A model generated the notes under the pieces. The model saw only the letters and a program-made list of their open reading frames with translations. It had not been told where the DNA came from and did no database searches. Source: an uncultured Erysipelotrichaceae bacterium (GTDB lineage: Bacteria; Bacillota_I; Bacilli_A; RFN20; CAG-288). From it: DNA of 6,207 bases. How positions within the stretch are numbered: position 1 is the stretch's first letter; each line of letters begins with the position of its first letter. The stretch lies in contig CACXYG010000088.1 of the NCBI GenBank assembly GCA_902771745.1, positions 1-6,207 on the forward strand, written 5' to 3'. A program made the position numbers and the translations under genes. Of this stretch, positions 1 to 5,058 are shown one piece after another.

Positions 1-118
1 TACTATTACTTTTTGGAATATAAAAAGGCGACTGAAAAGAAGTAACCGTAGCTACTTTTGAAATACCACAAGAAGATAACAACAAGAAAGGTAAGATCAG
101 AAATGCTTTTTGCTTCAT
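1..118 (-). CDS. Lipoprotein, N-terminal part (3' end outside window)
   Basis: Reading the minus strand from the ATG at 118-116 gives an open frame of 39 codons to the window edge. It begins MKQKAFLILPFLLLSSC. This is a textbook type II signal peptide: Lys2 and Lys4, a hydrophobic stretch at residues 5-14, and the lipobox L-S-S-C with the lipidated Cys at residue 17. The mature protein would start CGISKVATVTS and be anchored on the outer face of the membrane. The start is fixed because an in-frame TAA lies seven codons upstream with no other start codon between. No Shine-Dalgarno is visible; a TATAAT box ends only 7 nt before the ATG (see promoter). It is divergent from the NusG-II/Gx operon. 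Too little of the mature protein is visible to name a function. An ApbE-type lipoprotein would be a natural neighbour for a Gx gene, but nothing in these residues shows it. Confidence 0.8.
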   Translation of the reverse strand, partial: MKQKAFLILPFLLLSSCGISKVATVTSFQSPFYIPKSNS

Positions 119-125
119 AGAAATT

Positions 126-153
126 ATTATAAACCATTAAGGTTATCAATGAA
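126..153 (-). promoter_or_regulatory. Promoter of the lipoprotein gene, probably leaderless
   Basis: On the minus strand a perfect TATAAT lies at 131-126. A weak -35 (TTCATT, 153-148) is 16 nt upstream. The -10 ends 7 nt before the ATG at 118, so the expected transcription start falls on or next to the A of the start codon. The -35 overlaps that of the divergent rightward promoter. The -10 match is seen; use in the cell is inferred. Confidence 0.5.
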
Positions 154-170
154 GATAAATCGTTTATAAT
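143..170 (+). promoter_or_regulatory. Promoter of the NusG-II/Gx operon
   Basis: A perfect TATAAT at 165-170 is preceded at 16 nt by TTATCA (143-148, 4 of 6 to TTGACA). Expected transcription start is about 177. That gives a leader of roughly 45 nt to the SD-preceded ATG at 223, and it would make any start at 172-178 leaderless. It overlaps back-to-back with the leftward lipoprotein promoter, so one regulator could affect both. Confidence 0.6.
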
Positions 171-212
171 AGTGTTGATGAAACAAGACTTGCATTCGGA
201 TAGGAATCAAGA

Positions 213-218
213 AGAGGA
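213..218 (+). promoter_or_regulatory. Shine-Dalgarno that decides the NusG-II start
   Basis: AGAGGA at 213-218 lies 4 nt before the ATG at 223 (GAGG core 5 nt before it). The in-frame upstream starts (GTG 172, TTG 175, ATG 178) lie at or before the expected transcription start and have no SD. This favours 223. Confidence 0.6.
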
Positions 219-222
219 AGTC

Positions 223-684
223 ATGAATCGACTTCATTTTCGACCCATCAAAGATATCCCTTTATTTATTTTAGCGATACTTAGTATTGTCGTGATCATC
301 CTGATCACCATTTTCAGCAAGCCAAAATCCACTAATCTACATGTCGAGATTCGTTATCAGAATCATCTTTTGTGGGATAAAAATGATGAAAGTAAAAGCA
401 CTTCTATTTCCTTCCCTAAAGAAGGAGAAAAGAAAGTCACCTTTCAAAAAGATGATTCCTCCCTGTTCTTCAATGATGGCACCACCTTCCTTTTTGATCA
501 CCCCATCACTTTTACCTTATATAGTGATTATTCTATTGAACTATTAGAAGAGGACGTCGAATGTCCAGATCATATCTGTTCCCACATGGGAAGAATCTAT
601 CAGACTTATGTTCCAATCGTCTGTCTTCCAAATCAGATTCAAGCCATGATTGTCGCTTCTAATTTCCCGGAGACCATCAACTGA
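223..684 (+). CDS. NusG domain II-containing membrane-anchored protein
   Basis: The product is 153 aa. It has one N-terminal membrane segment (about residues 12-32) followed by an extracytoplasmic beta-rich region. This ends in the family signature: C114-P-D-H117-I-C119, then G-R-I, then P-I-V-C134-L-P-N. This CPDxxC...IVCLPN pattern is typical of small Firmicute NusG-domain-II proteins; despite the name they lack the NusG N-terminal domain and are not transcription factors. The middle part (residues 50-110) looks longer than usual for the family, in which 120-130 aa proteins are common. The function of the family is unknown. It is repeatedly found beside Gx-family genes, as here, with only 1 nt between its TGA stop and the next ATG. 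The start at 223 was chosen over 178 because of the SD, the promoter position, and because the extra 15 residues are just a charged leader before the membrane segment. Confidence 0.87.
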   Translation: MNRLHFRPIKDIPLFILAILSIVVIILITIFSKPKSTNLHVEIRYQNHLLWDKNDESKSTSISFPKEGEKKVTFQKDDSSLFFNDGTTFLFDHPITFTLYSDYSIELLEEDVECPDHICSHMGRIYQTYVPIVCLPNQIQAMIVASNFPETIN

Positions 685-685
685 T

Positions 686-1204
686 ATGAAAACAAAACGC
701 ATGGTTACTCTTGCCATCTTTGTGGCCTTATCGGTTTTACTTCACTGGGTGGAATCTTATATTCCTGCTCTTTTACCAATCCCAGGTTTTCGTCTCGGCT
801 TAGCCAATATCATCTTGTTGTTTGTTCTCTTCTATTATGATGGGCCAAGTTATATCTTTACCATGCTGGTCAAGATATTACTCGTAGCTGCTATCTCTTC
901 TGGTTTTGGTGTGCAGTTCTTTATGTCTATGGGTGGCTCTCTTCTTTCTATGCTTATAACCTTACTCCTTTATTATGTAATCAAGCCAAGTATCTATGCC
1001 ACTTCTGCCTTATCGGCTTTAGGTCATACCCTTGGACAATTATTCGTCTACGCCTTATTCTTCAACTCGTTCTATATCTTCTCTTACTTAAGCATCCTTG
1101 GTCCATTAAGTCTAGTGACAGGTGTCATCATGGCCTTGATCTGTGCAATCTTGATCAGACGAATCCCAACTTCTTTCCGCAAGGAAGAACGGGTCAGAAG
1201 ATAA
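686..1204 (+). CDS. Gx transporter family membrane protein (HepI/EetB-like)
   Basis: The product is 172 aa, very hydrophobic, with about five to six membrane segments and a basic C-terminus (RKEERVRR). Family marks are P33-G-F-R-L-G-L-A-N41 (the PGxxLGLAN motif), G-G-S-L-L-S at 83-88, and G-H-T-L-G-Q-L at 113-119. Such proteins have been annotated both as heptaprenyl diphosphate synthase component I and as Gx transporters. In Listeria a relative (EetB) sits in the flavin-based extracellular electron transfer locus. They resemble ECF-transporter S components, but the substrate is unknown. The ATG at 686 lies 1 nt after the NusG-II stop, with GGAGA at 669-673 as a distant SD, so translation is probably coupled. 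A longer frame from 650 would overlap the upstream gene and add nothing conserved. Polyprenyl synthetase, ApbE and FMN-binding genes, frequent partners elsewhere, are absent from the window. Confidence 0.87.
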   Translation: MKTKRMVTLAIFVALSVLLHWVESYIPALLPIPGFRLGLANIILLFVLFYYDGPSYIFTMLVKILLVAAISSGFGVQFFMSMGGSLLSMLITLLLYYVIKPSIYATSALSALGHTLGQLFVYALFFNSFYIFSYLSILGPLSLVTGVIMALICAILIRRIPTSFRKEERVRR

Positions 1205-1280
1205 TAAATTCATTCACTTTAGATACCTTTATCCTTTATAAAACTAGTCATTTGTTTGATAATTACAAAAGTTTGATTTC

Positions 1281-1294
1281 GTAACCGATTTCAT
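1281..1294 (-). repeat. 14-bp inverted match, left copy
   Basis: The plus strand reads GTAACCGATTTCAT here, the exact reverse complement of 2120-2133. The two copies lie outside the FNT gene on both sides, in opposite orientation, both in intergenic DNA. This copy sits just before the Gx terminator. Significance is uncertain. Confidence 0.5.
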
Positions 1295-1297
1295 CAT

Positions 1298-1324
1298 AAA
1301 AAGCCCTTTACATAGGGGCTTTTT
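1298..1324 (+). terminator. Terminator of the NusG-II/Gx operon
   Basis: The stem AAAAAGCCC / GGGCTTTTT (1298-1306 with 1316-1324) can be extended by a T-G and a T-A pair around a 5-nt loop, and ends in five Ts. It lies 94 nt after the Gx stop. The next gene's -35 box lies inside the hairpin. Confidence 0.85.
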
Positions 1325-1335
1325 GCTGTTATAAC
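1307..1335 (+). promoter_or_regulatory. FNT promoter embedded in the upstream terminator
   Basis: TTTACA (1307-1312, 5 of 6) is followed by a 17-nt spacer and TATAAC (1330-1335, 5 of 6). TG at 1327-1328 makes an extended -10. It is the best promoter match in the window. The -35 occupies the loop side of the terminator hairpin and the T-run forms part of the spacer. Expected start is about 1342, giving a leader of about 20 nt. Confidence 0.75.
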
Positions 1336-1361
1336 AAATGGTTTAGAAATCAGGTCCTATT

Positions 1362-2030
1362 ATGAAAAAATATCTTTACATCCTCGTCAGTGGTTTTATT
1401 TCCGGTCTATTAATTGCTATTGGTGCCACAGTCTATCTTTCCATGTTGGCTGGTGGTCAAGGTGAGTATCTTGCGAAAATCTTAGGTTCTCTCTTCTTCG
1501 GTGTTGGTCTATATGGCATCATTATCTTTGATACCTGGCTCTATACTGGCAAGGTAGGAAACACCTTAAACGAGAAACCTTCTTATTTGTTAGACTTGTT
1601 GATCTGTGTCTTAGGAAACCTTATAGGCGTCGTCCTTCTTTCCTTACTGATTTCTGTCACTCGCTATGGAGAAAGTTTACAGGCTCAGGCAAGTATCCTT
1701 GTCGCTCAGAAACAGAATGACTCCTGGTATTCCATTCTCTTCTTATCCTTTATGTGCGGTATCATGATCTATATCGCCTGTAAAGGTCATGCCATCTGTC
1801 CCAATCCTATTGGTAAGATCATCCTTTGCTTCTTAGCAGTCTCCGTCTTCATTCTTTGTGGATTTGAACATGTTGTTGCCAATGCTTCCTATTATGCCTA
1901 TGCCCACTTCTTTGATCTAAAAGCCTTCGGCTATTTTGCTCTGATGGCCCTTGGCAATGGACTTGGGGCAATTTCTTTCAATGGTCTATTGAAGTTAATC
2001 TCGCATCTCAAAGTTTCTGACAGGGCCTAA
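1362..2030 (+). CDS. Formate/nitrite transporter (FNT) family channel
   Basis: The product is 222 aa with about six membrane segments. Seen family marks: first helix S-G-F-I-S-G-L-L-I-A-I-G (10-21); L-Y-T-G (60-63) matching the loop Thr that lines the pore in FocA; the G-F-E-H170-x-V-A-N signature carrying the central pore histidine; Lys152, which aligns with the conserved pore-vestibule lysine; and L-G-N-G-L-G-A (197-203) near the end. FNT proteins form pentamers that pass formate, nitrite, hydrosulfide, lactate or acetate; the sequence alone does not give the substrate and no partner enzyme is nearby. The family usually has 250-290 aa. This one lacks the N-terminal extension that gates FocA. 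That is not a start error, since an in-frame TAG lies six codons upstream. A weak SD (AGG at 1352-1354) precedes the ATG. The gene has its own promoter and terminator. Confidence 0.88.
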   Translation: MKKYLYILVSGFISGLLIAIGATVYLSMLAGGQGEYLAKILGSLFFGVGLYGIIIFDTWLYTGKVGNTLNEKPSYLLDLLICVLGNLIGVVLLSLLISVTRYGESLQAQASILVAQKQNDSWYSILFLSFMCGIMIYIACKGHAICPNPIGKIILCFLAVSVFILCGFEHVVANASYYAYAHFFDLKAFGYFALMALGNGLGAISFNGLLKLISHLKVSDRA

Positions 2031-2044
2031 TTTGGCCCTTTTTT
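2022..2044 (+). terminator. FNT terminator overlapping the stop codon
   Basis: The stem AGGGCC / GGCCCT (2022-2027 with 2034-2039) has a 6-nt loop and is followed by six Ts (2039-2044). The TAA stop (2028-2030) lies in the loop and the last two codons form the left arm, so a ribosome at the stop codon would cover the hairpin. Confidence 0.85.
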
Positions 2045-2046
2045 CA

Positions 2047-2061
2047 TGGTTTTGAAAACCA
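2047..2061. repeat. Perfect 7+7 palindrome, operator-like
   Basis: TGGTTTT-G-AAAACCA is a perfect dyad with a single central base. It is placed 3 nt after the FNT terminator T-run and about 70 nt upstream of the candidate GNAT -10. It could be a regulator binding site for the GNAT gene or a chance AT-rich dyad. Confidence 0.35.
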
Positions 2062-2119
2062 GATTTGAAAGCCCTTACGAAAAATTACAAAATTATTTAA
2101 ATTTCGGTACTTCTTTTCT

Positions 2120-2133
2120 ATGAAATCGGTTAC
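2120..2133 (+). repeat. 14-bp inverted match, right copy
   Basis: ATGAAATCGGTTAC is the exact reverse complement of 1281-1294. This copy overlaps the candidate GNAT -10 box, so if it binds a protein it would act at that promoter. Confidence 0.5.
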
Positions 2134-2136
2134 AAT
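2131..2136 (+). promoter_or_regulatory. Candidate -10 box of the GNAT gene
   Basis: TACAAT (5 of 6 to consensus) lies 31 nt before the GNAT ATG. No good -35 is visible at 16-18 nt. A promoter must exist between the FNT terminator and the SD at 2153, but the exact site is a guess; TATTAT at 2136-2141 is an alternative. Confidence 0.35.
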
Positions 2137-2167
2137 ATTATTAACTAGCAAGAAGGAGCTAACGAAA

Positions 2168-2692
2168 ATGGTAAACATTAGAATTGCAGTGGTGCACAAC
2201 CCAGAAGACCTGAAGTTGAAGGCTGAACCGTACTTGATCAAAGGTAGAGCCAAAGTCAGCTTTATCAATGAGAAATGGGATTATCAGATCATCAACTTCA
2301 AGAATGTTGTCCAAGACGAAGTTCAGCCTGTCGATTATGATTATGAAAAATATGCTCAGAAGTATTTGATTCTTGGTGCATATGTCAATGAAAAATGTGT
2401 TGGTTTCGCGCTCGTTGAAAAAGAATCTCGTACGCGTTATTTATATGTAAAAGAAGTCAGAACAGACAAAGATTATGTCAATATGGGTATCGGAACTAAG
2501 CTCCTTCAGCGTTGTTTCGATGAGGCCCAGAAGTTAGGTTATCGCGGTTTATATACCGTCACGCCAGGTAATCATATTGATTCCATCCAGTTCTATCTCT
2601 TCAACGGTTTCAGAATTGGTGGCTTAGATACCGAATTCTATATGGGCACTGTTAACGAGGGTAAGAAAGACGTTATCCTCTATCGCGGTTAA
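2168..2692 (+). CDS. GNAT family N-acetyltransferase
   Basis: The product is 174 aa, probably cytosolic. The C-terminal half carries the GNAT core. A strand Y-L-Y-V-K-E-V-R-T (about 93-101) leads into the acetyl-CoA loop N-M-G-I-G-T-K-L-L, then a helix ending E-A-Q-K-L-G-Y. Then come strand L-Y-T-V-T-P and the N-H-I-D-S-I-Q-F-Y-L-F-N-G-F segment typical of motif B. The usual Arg/Gln before the GxG is Asn here. The family moves an acetyl group from acetyl-CoA to an amine; the acceptor cannot be read from the sequence. There is a loose likeness to streptothricin-type acetyltransferases, not enough to claim resistance. The start at 2168 is set by a strong SD, AAGGAG at 2153-2158, 9 nt upstream; the longer frame from 2120 begins inside the promoter region. 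It is a single-gene unit with its own terminator. Confidence 0.85.
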   Translation: MVNIRIAVVHNPEDLKLKAEPYLIKGRAKVSFINEKWDYQIINFKNVVQDEVQPVDYDYEKYAQKYLILGAYVNEKCVGFALVEKESRTRYLYVKEVRTDKDYVNMGIGTKLLQRCFDEAQKLGYRGLYTVTPGNHIDSIQFYLFNGFRIGGLDTEFYMGTVNEGKKDVILYRG

Positions 2693-2768
2693 TTAAGAAT
2701 TCATTTTCTTTTCATCCCCGCATCGAAACCTTGGTTAATTACAACCGATAGTTTTCATTGTGAACTAG

Positions 2769-2792
2769 GCGCAGGTAAATCCTGCGCTTTTT
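2769..2792 (+). terminator. GNAT terminator
   Basis: The stem GCGCAGG / CCTGCGC (2769-2775 with 2781-2787) has a 5-nt loop and five Ts at 2788-2792. It lies 76 nt after the GNAT stop and faces the isomerase terminator. Confidence 0.9.
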
Positions 2793-2801
2793 CGTTGCAA
2801 C

Positions 2802-2835
2802 AAAAAGCCTCTTCCTGAGAATTCAAGAAGAGGCT
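2802..2835 (-). terminator. Sugar isomerase terminator
   Basis: The 9-bp stem AGCCTCTTC / GAAGAGGCT (2806-2814 with 2827-2835) has a 12-nt loop. The A-run at 2802-2806 is the T-run of the minus transcript. It starts 4 nt after the isomerase stop codon. Confidence 0.88.
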
Positions 2836-2839
2836 AAAT

Positions 2840-4261
2840 TTAACGAGTGATGATTTCAATTGGAACGTTTAAGATCTTAGCGACTTTGACTAAGGTATCG
2901 ATGTGTCTGCCGACAGCTGCAGCCATATGATGGGTTGGGCCAGCTTCCGACCAGCGATTGACAAATTCACGAGCACCACAGGTGAATTTGGTTCTCATAT
3001 TGGTATCACCAAAGGTGAAGATTGGACCTGGTTGGTTTTCGCCTTCAGCGACGACAAACTTGAAGTGACCATCTTTATCCTGGGTGATGGCAAGATAAGT
3101 GACTGGACCAACTGGTGGATAGAACTGGGTAAGATAACCGCCACCAGCTTTGCCATGGAAGACAGGAACGATCTTCATGGTTGGCTTATGAGCAAGAGAG
3201 ATATCAGCATCACCAGAACCAGAGTGACCGATGATACAGATGTCTTCATTAAAATCAATCGAATACATCTCGGATAACTGACCTGTGCCAGAGATGGTCT
3301 TTAAGATGGACATGGCCATAGCGACTTTCATATCACCTTCGACCGCACAAGCAGTACCCTGCTTGATGAGCATGGAGAAGGCAGGAATCAGCATGGAGTC
3401 AAGAACACCAGCCTGGCCTTTGGCAAAACCATCATAATGAGAAGCGATAAGACCGATATGTTCGTCTTTGACCCACTTTTCAAAAGCGACGACATATTTT
3501 GCCATATCCCAGACAGTTTCGATACTAGCACCACCAGCAATTTCAAAGGTATCTAAGATATCCTGAGCTTTGTTCTTGATGGCTTCTTCATCGTTGATGT
3601 CATCGGCGATCGCCCACATCTTTTCCCAATCAAACTGCTTGGTATATAAGAACATACGGTTATATAAATTGGTTTCATCGATATAGAGATCCATCATACC
3701 AGGATAGGGTCTACCGATCTGAGCGATATTGGTATCACGGAATCTTCTTCTGACCTGGGCAGCTTTACACCAGTCTTCAATCTGGGTCTGAACTTCTATA
3801 TCACCACCTTCGACAACACCGGTGATGACCGCATGTCTCTTACCTGCTCTTTCTAAGTCAGCCACCGCTTCACCAGTGGCACCACAGGCATATAATTCAC
3901 CAAGCCAGATCGGAATATCGGTATTGGCATAGTCAGGGGCTTTTTTCTTCTGAACGTTGACAACGACAACAGGGACATCCAAATCACGAATGGCAGGAAG
4001 CATGTTATAGCTGGTAGCATAGGTGAGCATCTGTAAGATGACTAAGTCGACATCCGCGGCACGGAACTTATCGCCAGCTACCATGGATTGTTCTTTGCTG
4101 GTGACAATGCCACCATCGATGATTTCAATGCTGTTAGGTAAGGTCTTTTTAAAGGCGATATATTGTTCATCAAATTCTTTGACTAATTGTGGGAACTGGG
4201 GAAGATAGGCTTGTAAGGCGATGGCGAAGACGCCAACTCTGGCTTTGGTTTCTACTAACAT
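2840..4261 (-). CDS. L-arabinose isomerase-like (AraA/FucI family) sugar isomerase
   Basis: The product is 473 aa, cytosolic, close to the roughly 490-500 aa of AraA. These enzymes interconvert an aldose and its ketose with a divalent metal. Candidate metal/catalytic residues match the AraA order: E308 in V-E-G-D, E331 in S-E-M-Y, H346 in I-I-G-H-S, and H445 in G-P-T-H-H (E. coli E306, E333, H350, H450). The N-terminal part (about 1-170) has the Rossmann-like fold of the family, with V-D-L-V-I-L-Q-M-L-T-Y-A-T-S near 71-84. The substrate is open: no araB, araD, fucK or sugar transporter operon adjoins it, so L-arabinose, L-fucose or another pentose/deoxyhexose are all possible. The SD is near perfect (GGAGG, plus 4268-4272). 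Base composition is more GC-rich than the neighbours, which may mean high expression. A cre-like site over its promoter suggests catabolite repression. Confidence 0.85.
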   Translation of the reverse strand: MLVETKARVGVFAIALQAYLPQFPQLVKEFDEQYIAFKKTLPNSIEIIDGGIVTSKEQSMVAGDKFRAADVDLVILQMLTYATSYNMLPAIRDLDVPVVVVNVQKKKAPDYANTDIPIWLGELYACGATGEAVADLERAGKRHAVITGVVEGGDIEVQTQIEDWCKAAQVRRRFRDTNIAQIGRPYPGMMDLYIDETNLYNRMFLYTKQFDWEKMWAIADDINDEEAIKNKAQDILDTFEIAGGASIETVWDMAKYVVAFEKWVKDEHIGLIASHYDGFAKGQAGVLDSMLIPAFSMLIKQGTACAVEGDMKVAMAMSILKTISGTGQLSEMYSIDFNEDICIIGHSGSGDADISLAHKPTMKIVPVFHGKAGGGYLTQFYPPVGPVTYLAITQDKDGHFKFVVAEGENQPGPIFTFGDTNMRTKFTCGAREFVNRWSEAGPTHHMAAAVGRHIDTLVKVAKILNVPIEIITR

Positions 4262-4299
4262 ATTTATCCTCCAAAATCATTGGTTTTTTCACTTCTTCC

Positions 4300-4328
4300 A
4301 TTATATAACGATGGTAGTGCTTTCATTT
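4300..4328 (-). promoter_or_regulatory. Sugar isomerase promoter
   Basis: On the minus strand TATAAT lies at 4305-4300, about 40 nt before the ATG. At 17 nt upstream the -35 hexamer is poor (AAATGA, 4328-4323), as is common for activated or repressed sugar genes. A cre-like site covers the -35 and spacer. Confidence 0.6.
4311..4326. promoter_or_regulatory. cre-like site (CcpA operator) of the isomerase
   Basis: The minus strand reads ATGAAAGCACTACCAT, matching WTGNAANCGNWNNCAW at every position but one (A for the central G). It lies across the -35/spacer, a placement that gives repression by CcpA in Bacillota. The match is seen; function is inferred. Confidence 0.55.
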
Positions 4329-4422
4329 AGTGTTTTTTGCTTATTTTCGCTCACTTTTATAAATTATGAGCAGACTTGATTAAATGGATGGTCATTTGAT
4401 GAAAAAAGTTCACAGAAACAAT

Positions 4423-4450
4423 CAAAAAGAGCAACCGTGTGGTTGCATCT
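4423..4450 (-). terminator. Phosphatase gene terminator
   Basis: On the minus strand the stem GCAACC / GGTTGC (plus 4431-4436 with 4441-4446) has a 4-nt loop. It can be extended by AGA/TCT across one bulged base, and is followed by CTTTTTG. It begins 3 nt after the phosphatase stop, so the isomerase downstream is a separate unit. Confidence 0.75.
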
Positions 4451-4452
4451 TC

Positions 4453-4905
4453 TTAAGATAGTTTATCTAATAGCCCTAGACATCCTAGATAGATATCCTG
4501 ATAAGCCTTTTCAAAGTTTCTCGTATACCAAGGATCTTCAATCTCGGCATATGGGGTAGAGGTATATTCCATCAGATAATGAATCTTGTTTTTGCTATCT
4601 CCAGCAAATATCCGTTTCAGGTTATACATGTTTTCTTCATCCATAGCGATGATGTAATCAAATTCATCATATTCGTTTTTCTGAATTTGTCTTGCTCTAT
4701 GATTCAATATTGCAACATCATGACTTTCCAAAGTGCGTCTCATATTGGGATAGATTTCATTTCCTAGTTCTTCTCTGGAAGTTGCAGCGGAATCAACGTA
4801 AAAAGAGGAAGATAGTTTTCTCTTCTTTAGCATATCTTTGAATATATATTCCGCTGAGACGGAACGGCAGATATTGCCATGACAGATGAATATTATTTTT
4901 ATCAT
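4453..4905 (-). CDS. Low molecular weight protein tyrosine phosphatase
   Basis: The product is 150 aa, cytosolic, full length for the family. The N-terminal phosphate loop is C8-H-G-N-I-C-R14-S15, with C8 as the nucleophile and R14 binding phosphate. D-S-A-A-T-S (38-43) matches the usual DSAGTS strand. The general acid is D124 in E-D-P-W-Y-T (123-128). Two small departures are seen: the Pro that normally follows CRS is Val16, and the residues after DPWYT are R-N instead of the usual G-D or similar. All catalytic residues are present, so it should be active on phosphotyrosine or, as in some relatives, phosphoarginine. In Bacillota such enzymes often act with a tyrosine or arginine kinase in stress or capsule control; no kinase is in the window. 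The SD is AGAGG (plus 4917-4921), 11 nt from the ATG. It is a single-gene unit. Confidence 0.92.
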   Translation of the reverse strand: MIKIIFICHGNICRSVSAEYIFKDMLKKRKLSSSFYVDSAATSREELGNEIYPNMRRTLESHDVAILNHRARQIQKNEYDEFDYIIAMDEENMYNLKRIFAGDSKNKIHYLMEYTSTPYAEIEDPWYTRNFEKAYQDIYLGCLGLLDKLS

Positions 4906-4958
4906 ATTGTTTGAAACCTCTGGTCCTTGATATTTCGTTTCTATCTCTTATTGATTTT

Positions 4959-4987
4959 AGCATATTTTTTCTCTGCTCACTTTTCAA
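4959..4987 (-). promoter_or_regulatory. Phosphatase promoter
   Basis: On the minus strand TTGAAA (4987-4982) is followed by a 17-nt spacer and TATGCT (4964-4959). An overlapping extended -10, TGCTAAAAT (4962-4954), is an alternative with no good -35. The leader to the ATG is about 45 nt. Confidence 0.6.
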
Positions 4988-5020
4988 CAAAATAGATAAA
5001 AATAATCGAAAAAAATCAAA

Positions 5021-5044
5021 AAATTGAATGAATTATATCAATTT
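5021..5044. repeat. Dyad between divergent promoters, operator-like
   Basis: AAATTGA at 5021-5027 and TCAATTT at 5038-5044 are perfect 7-bp arms with a 10-nt AT-rich spacer. The dyad lies 34 nt upstream of the phosphatase -35 and 14 nt before the cre-like site of SemiSWEET. It could be a regulator site, or chance in AT-rich DNA. Confidence 0.35.
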
Positions 5045-5058
5045 CTTCCGCGATTTCT

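Noticed and set aside
1..45. Plus-strand open frame at the left edge ending in TAA at 43-45 (YYYFLEYKKATEKK)
   Set aside because: It is antisense to the lipoprotein frame, which has a clear signal peptide and lipobox, and it is too short to support.
42..48. GTAACCG shared with the 1281 repeat
   Set aside because: It lies within the lipoprotein coding sequence and is only 7 bases long.
172..222. Longer start for the NusG-II gene at 172-178
   Set aside because: It lies at the expected transcription start with no SD; the SD-preceded ATG at 223 fits the promoter and membrane segment better. It is kept only as a possible second form.
2120..2167. Longer start for the GNAT gene at 2120
   Set aside because: The frame is open by chance through the promoter region; the strong SD at 2153-2158 fits the ATG at 2168.
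2743..2749. Third copy of the ATCGGTT core (minus strand) after the GNAT gene
   Set aside because: A 7-base match also occurs inside coding sequence (about 5309); it is too short to extend the 14-bp pair into a family.
2903..3277. Plus-strand open frame of 124 codons inside the isomerase gene
   Set aside because: It is a shadow of a well-conserved minus-strand gene, with no SD and no recognisable protein.
4349..4984. Direct repeat GCTCACTTTT at 4349-4358 and 4975-4984, upstream of the isomerase and phosphatase
   Set aside because: Ten-base matches are expected many times by chance in a window this size, and their positions relative to the promoters differ.
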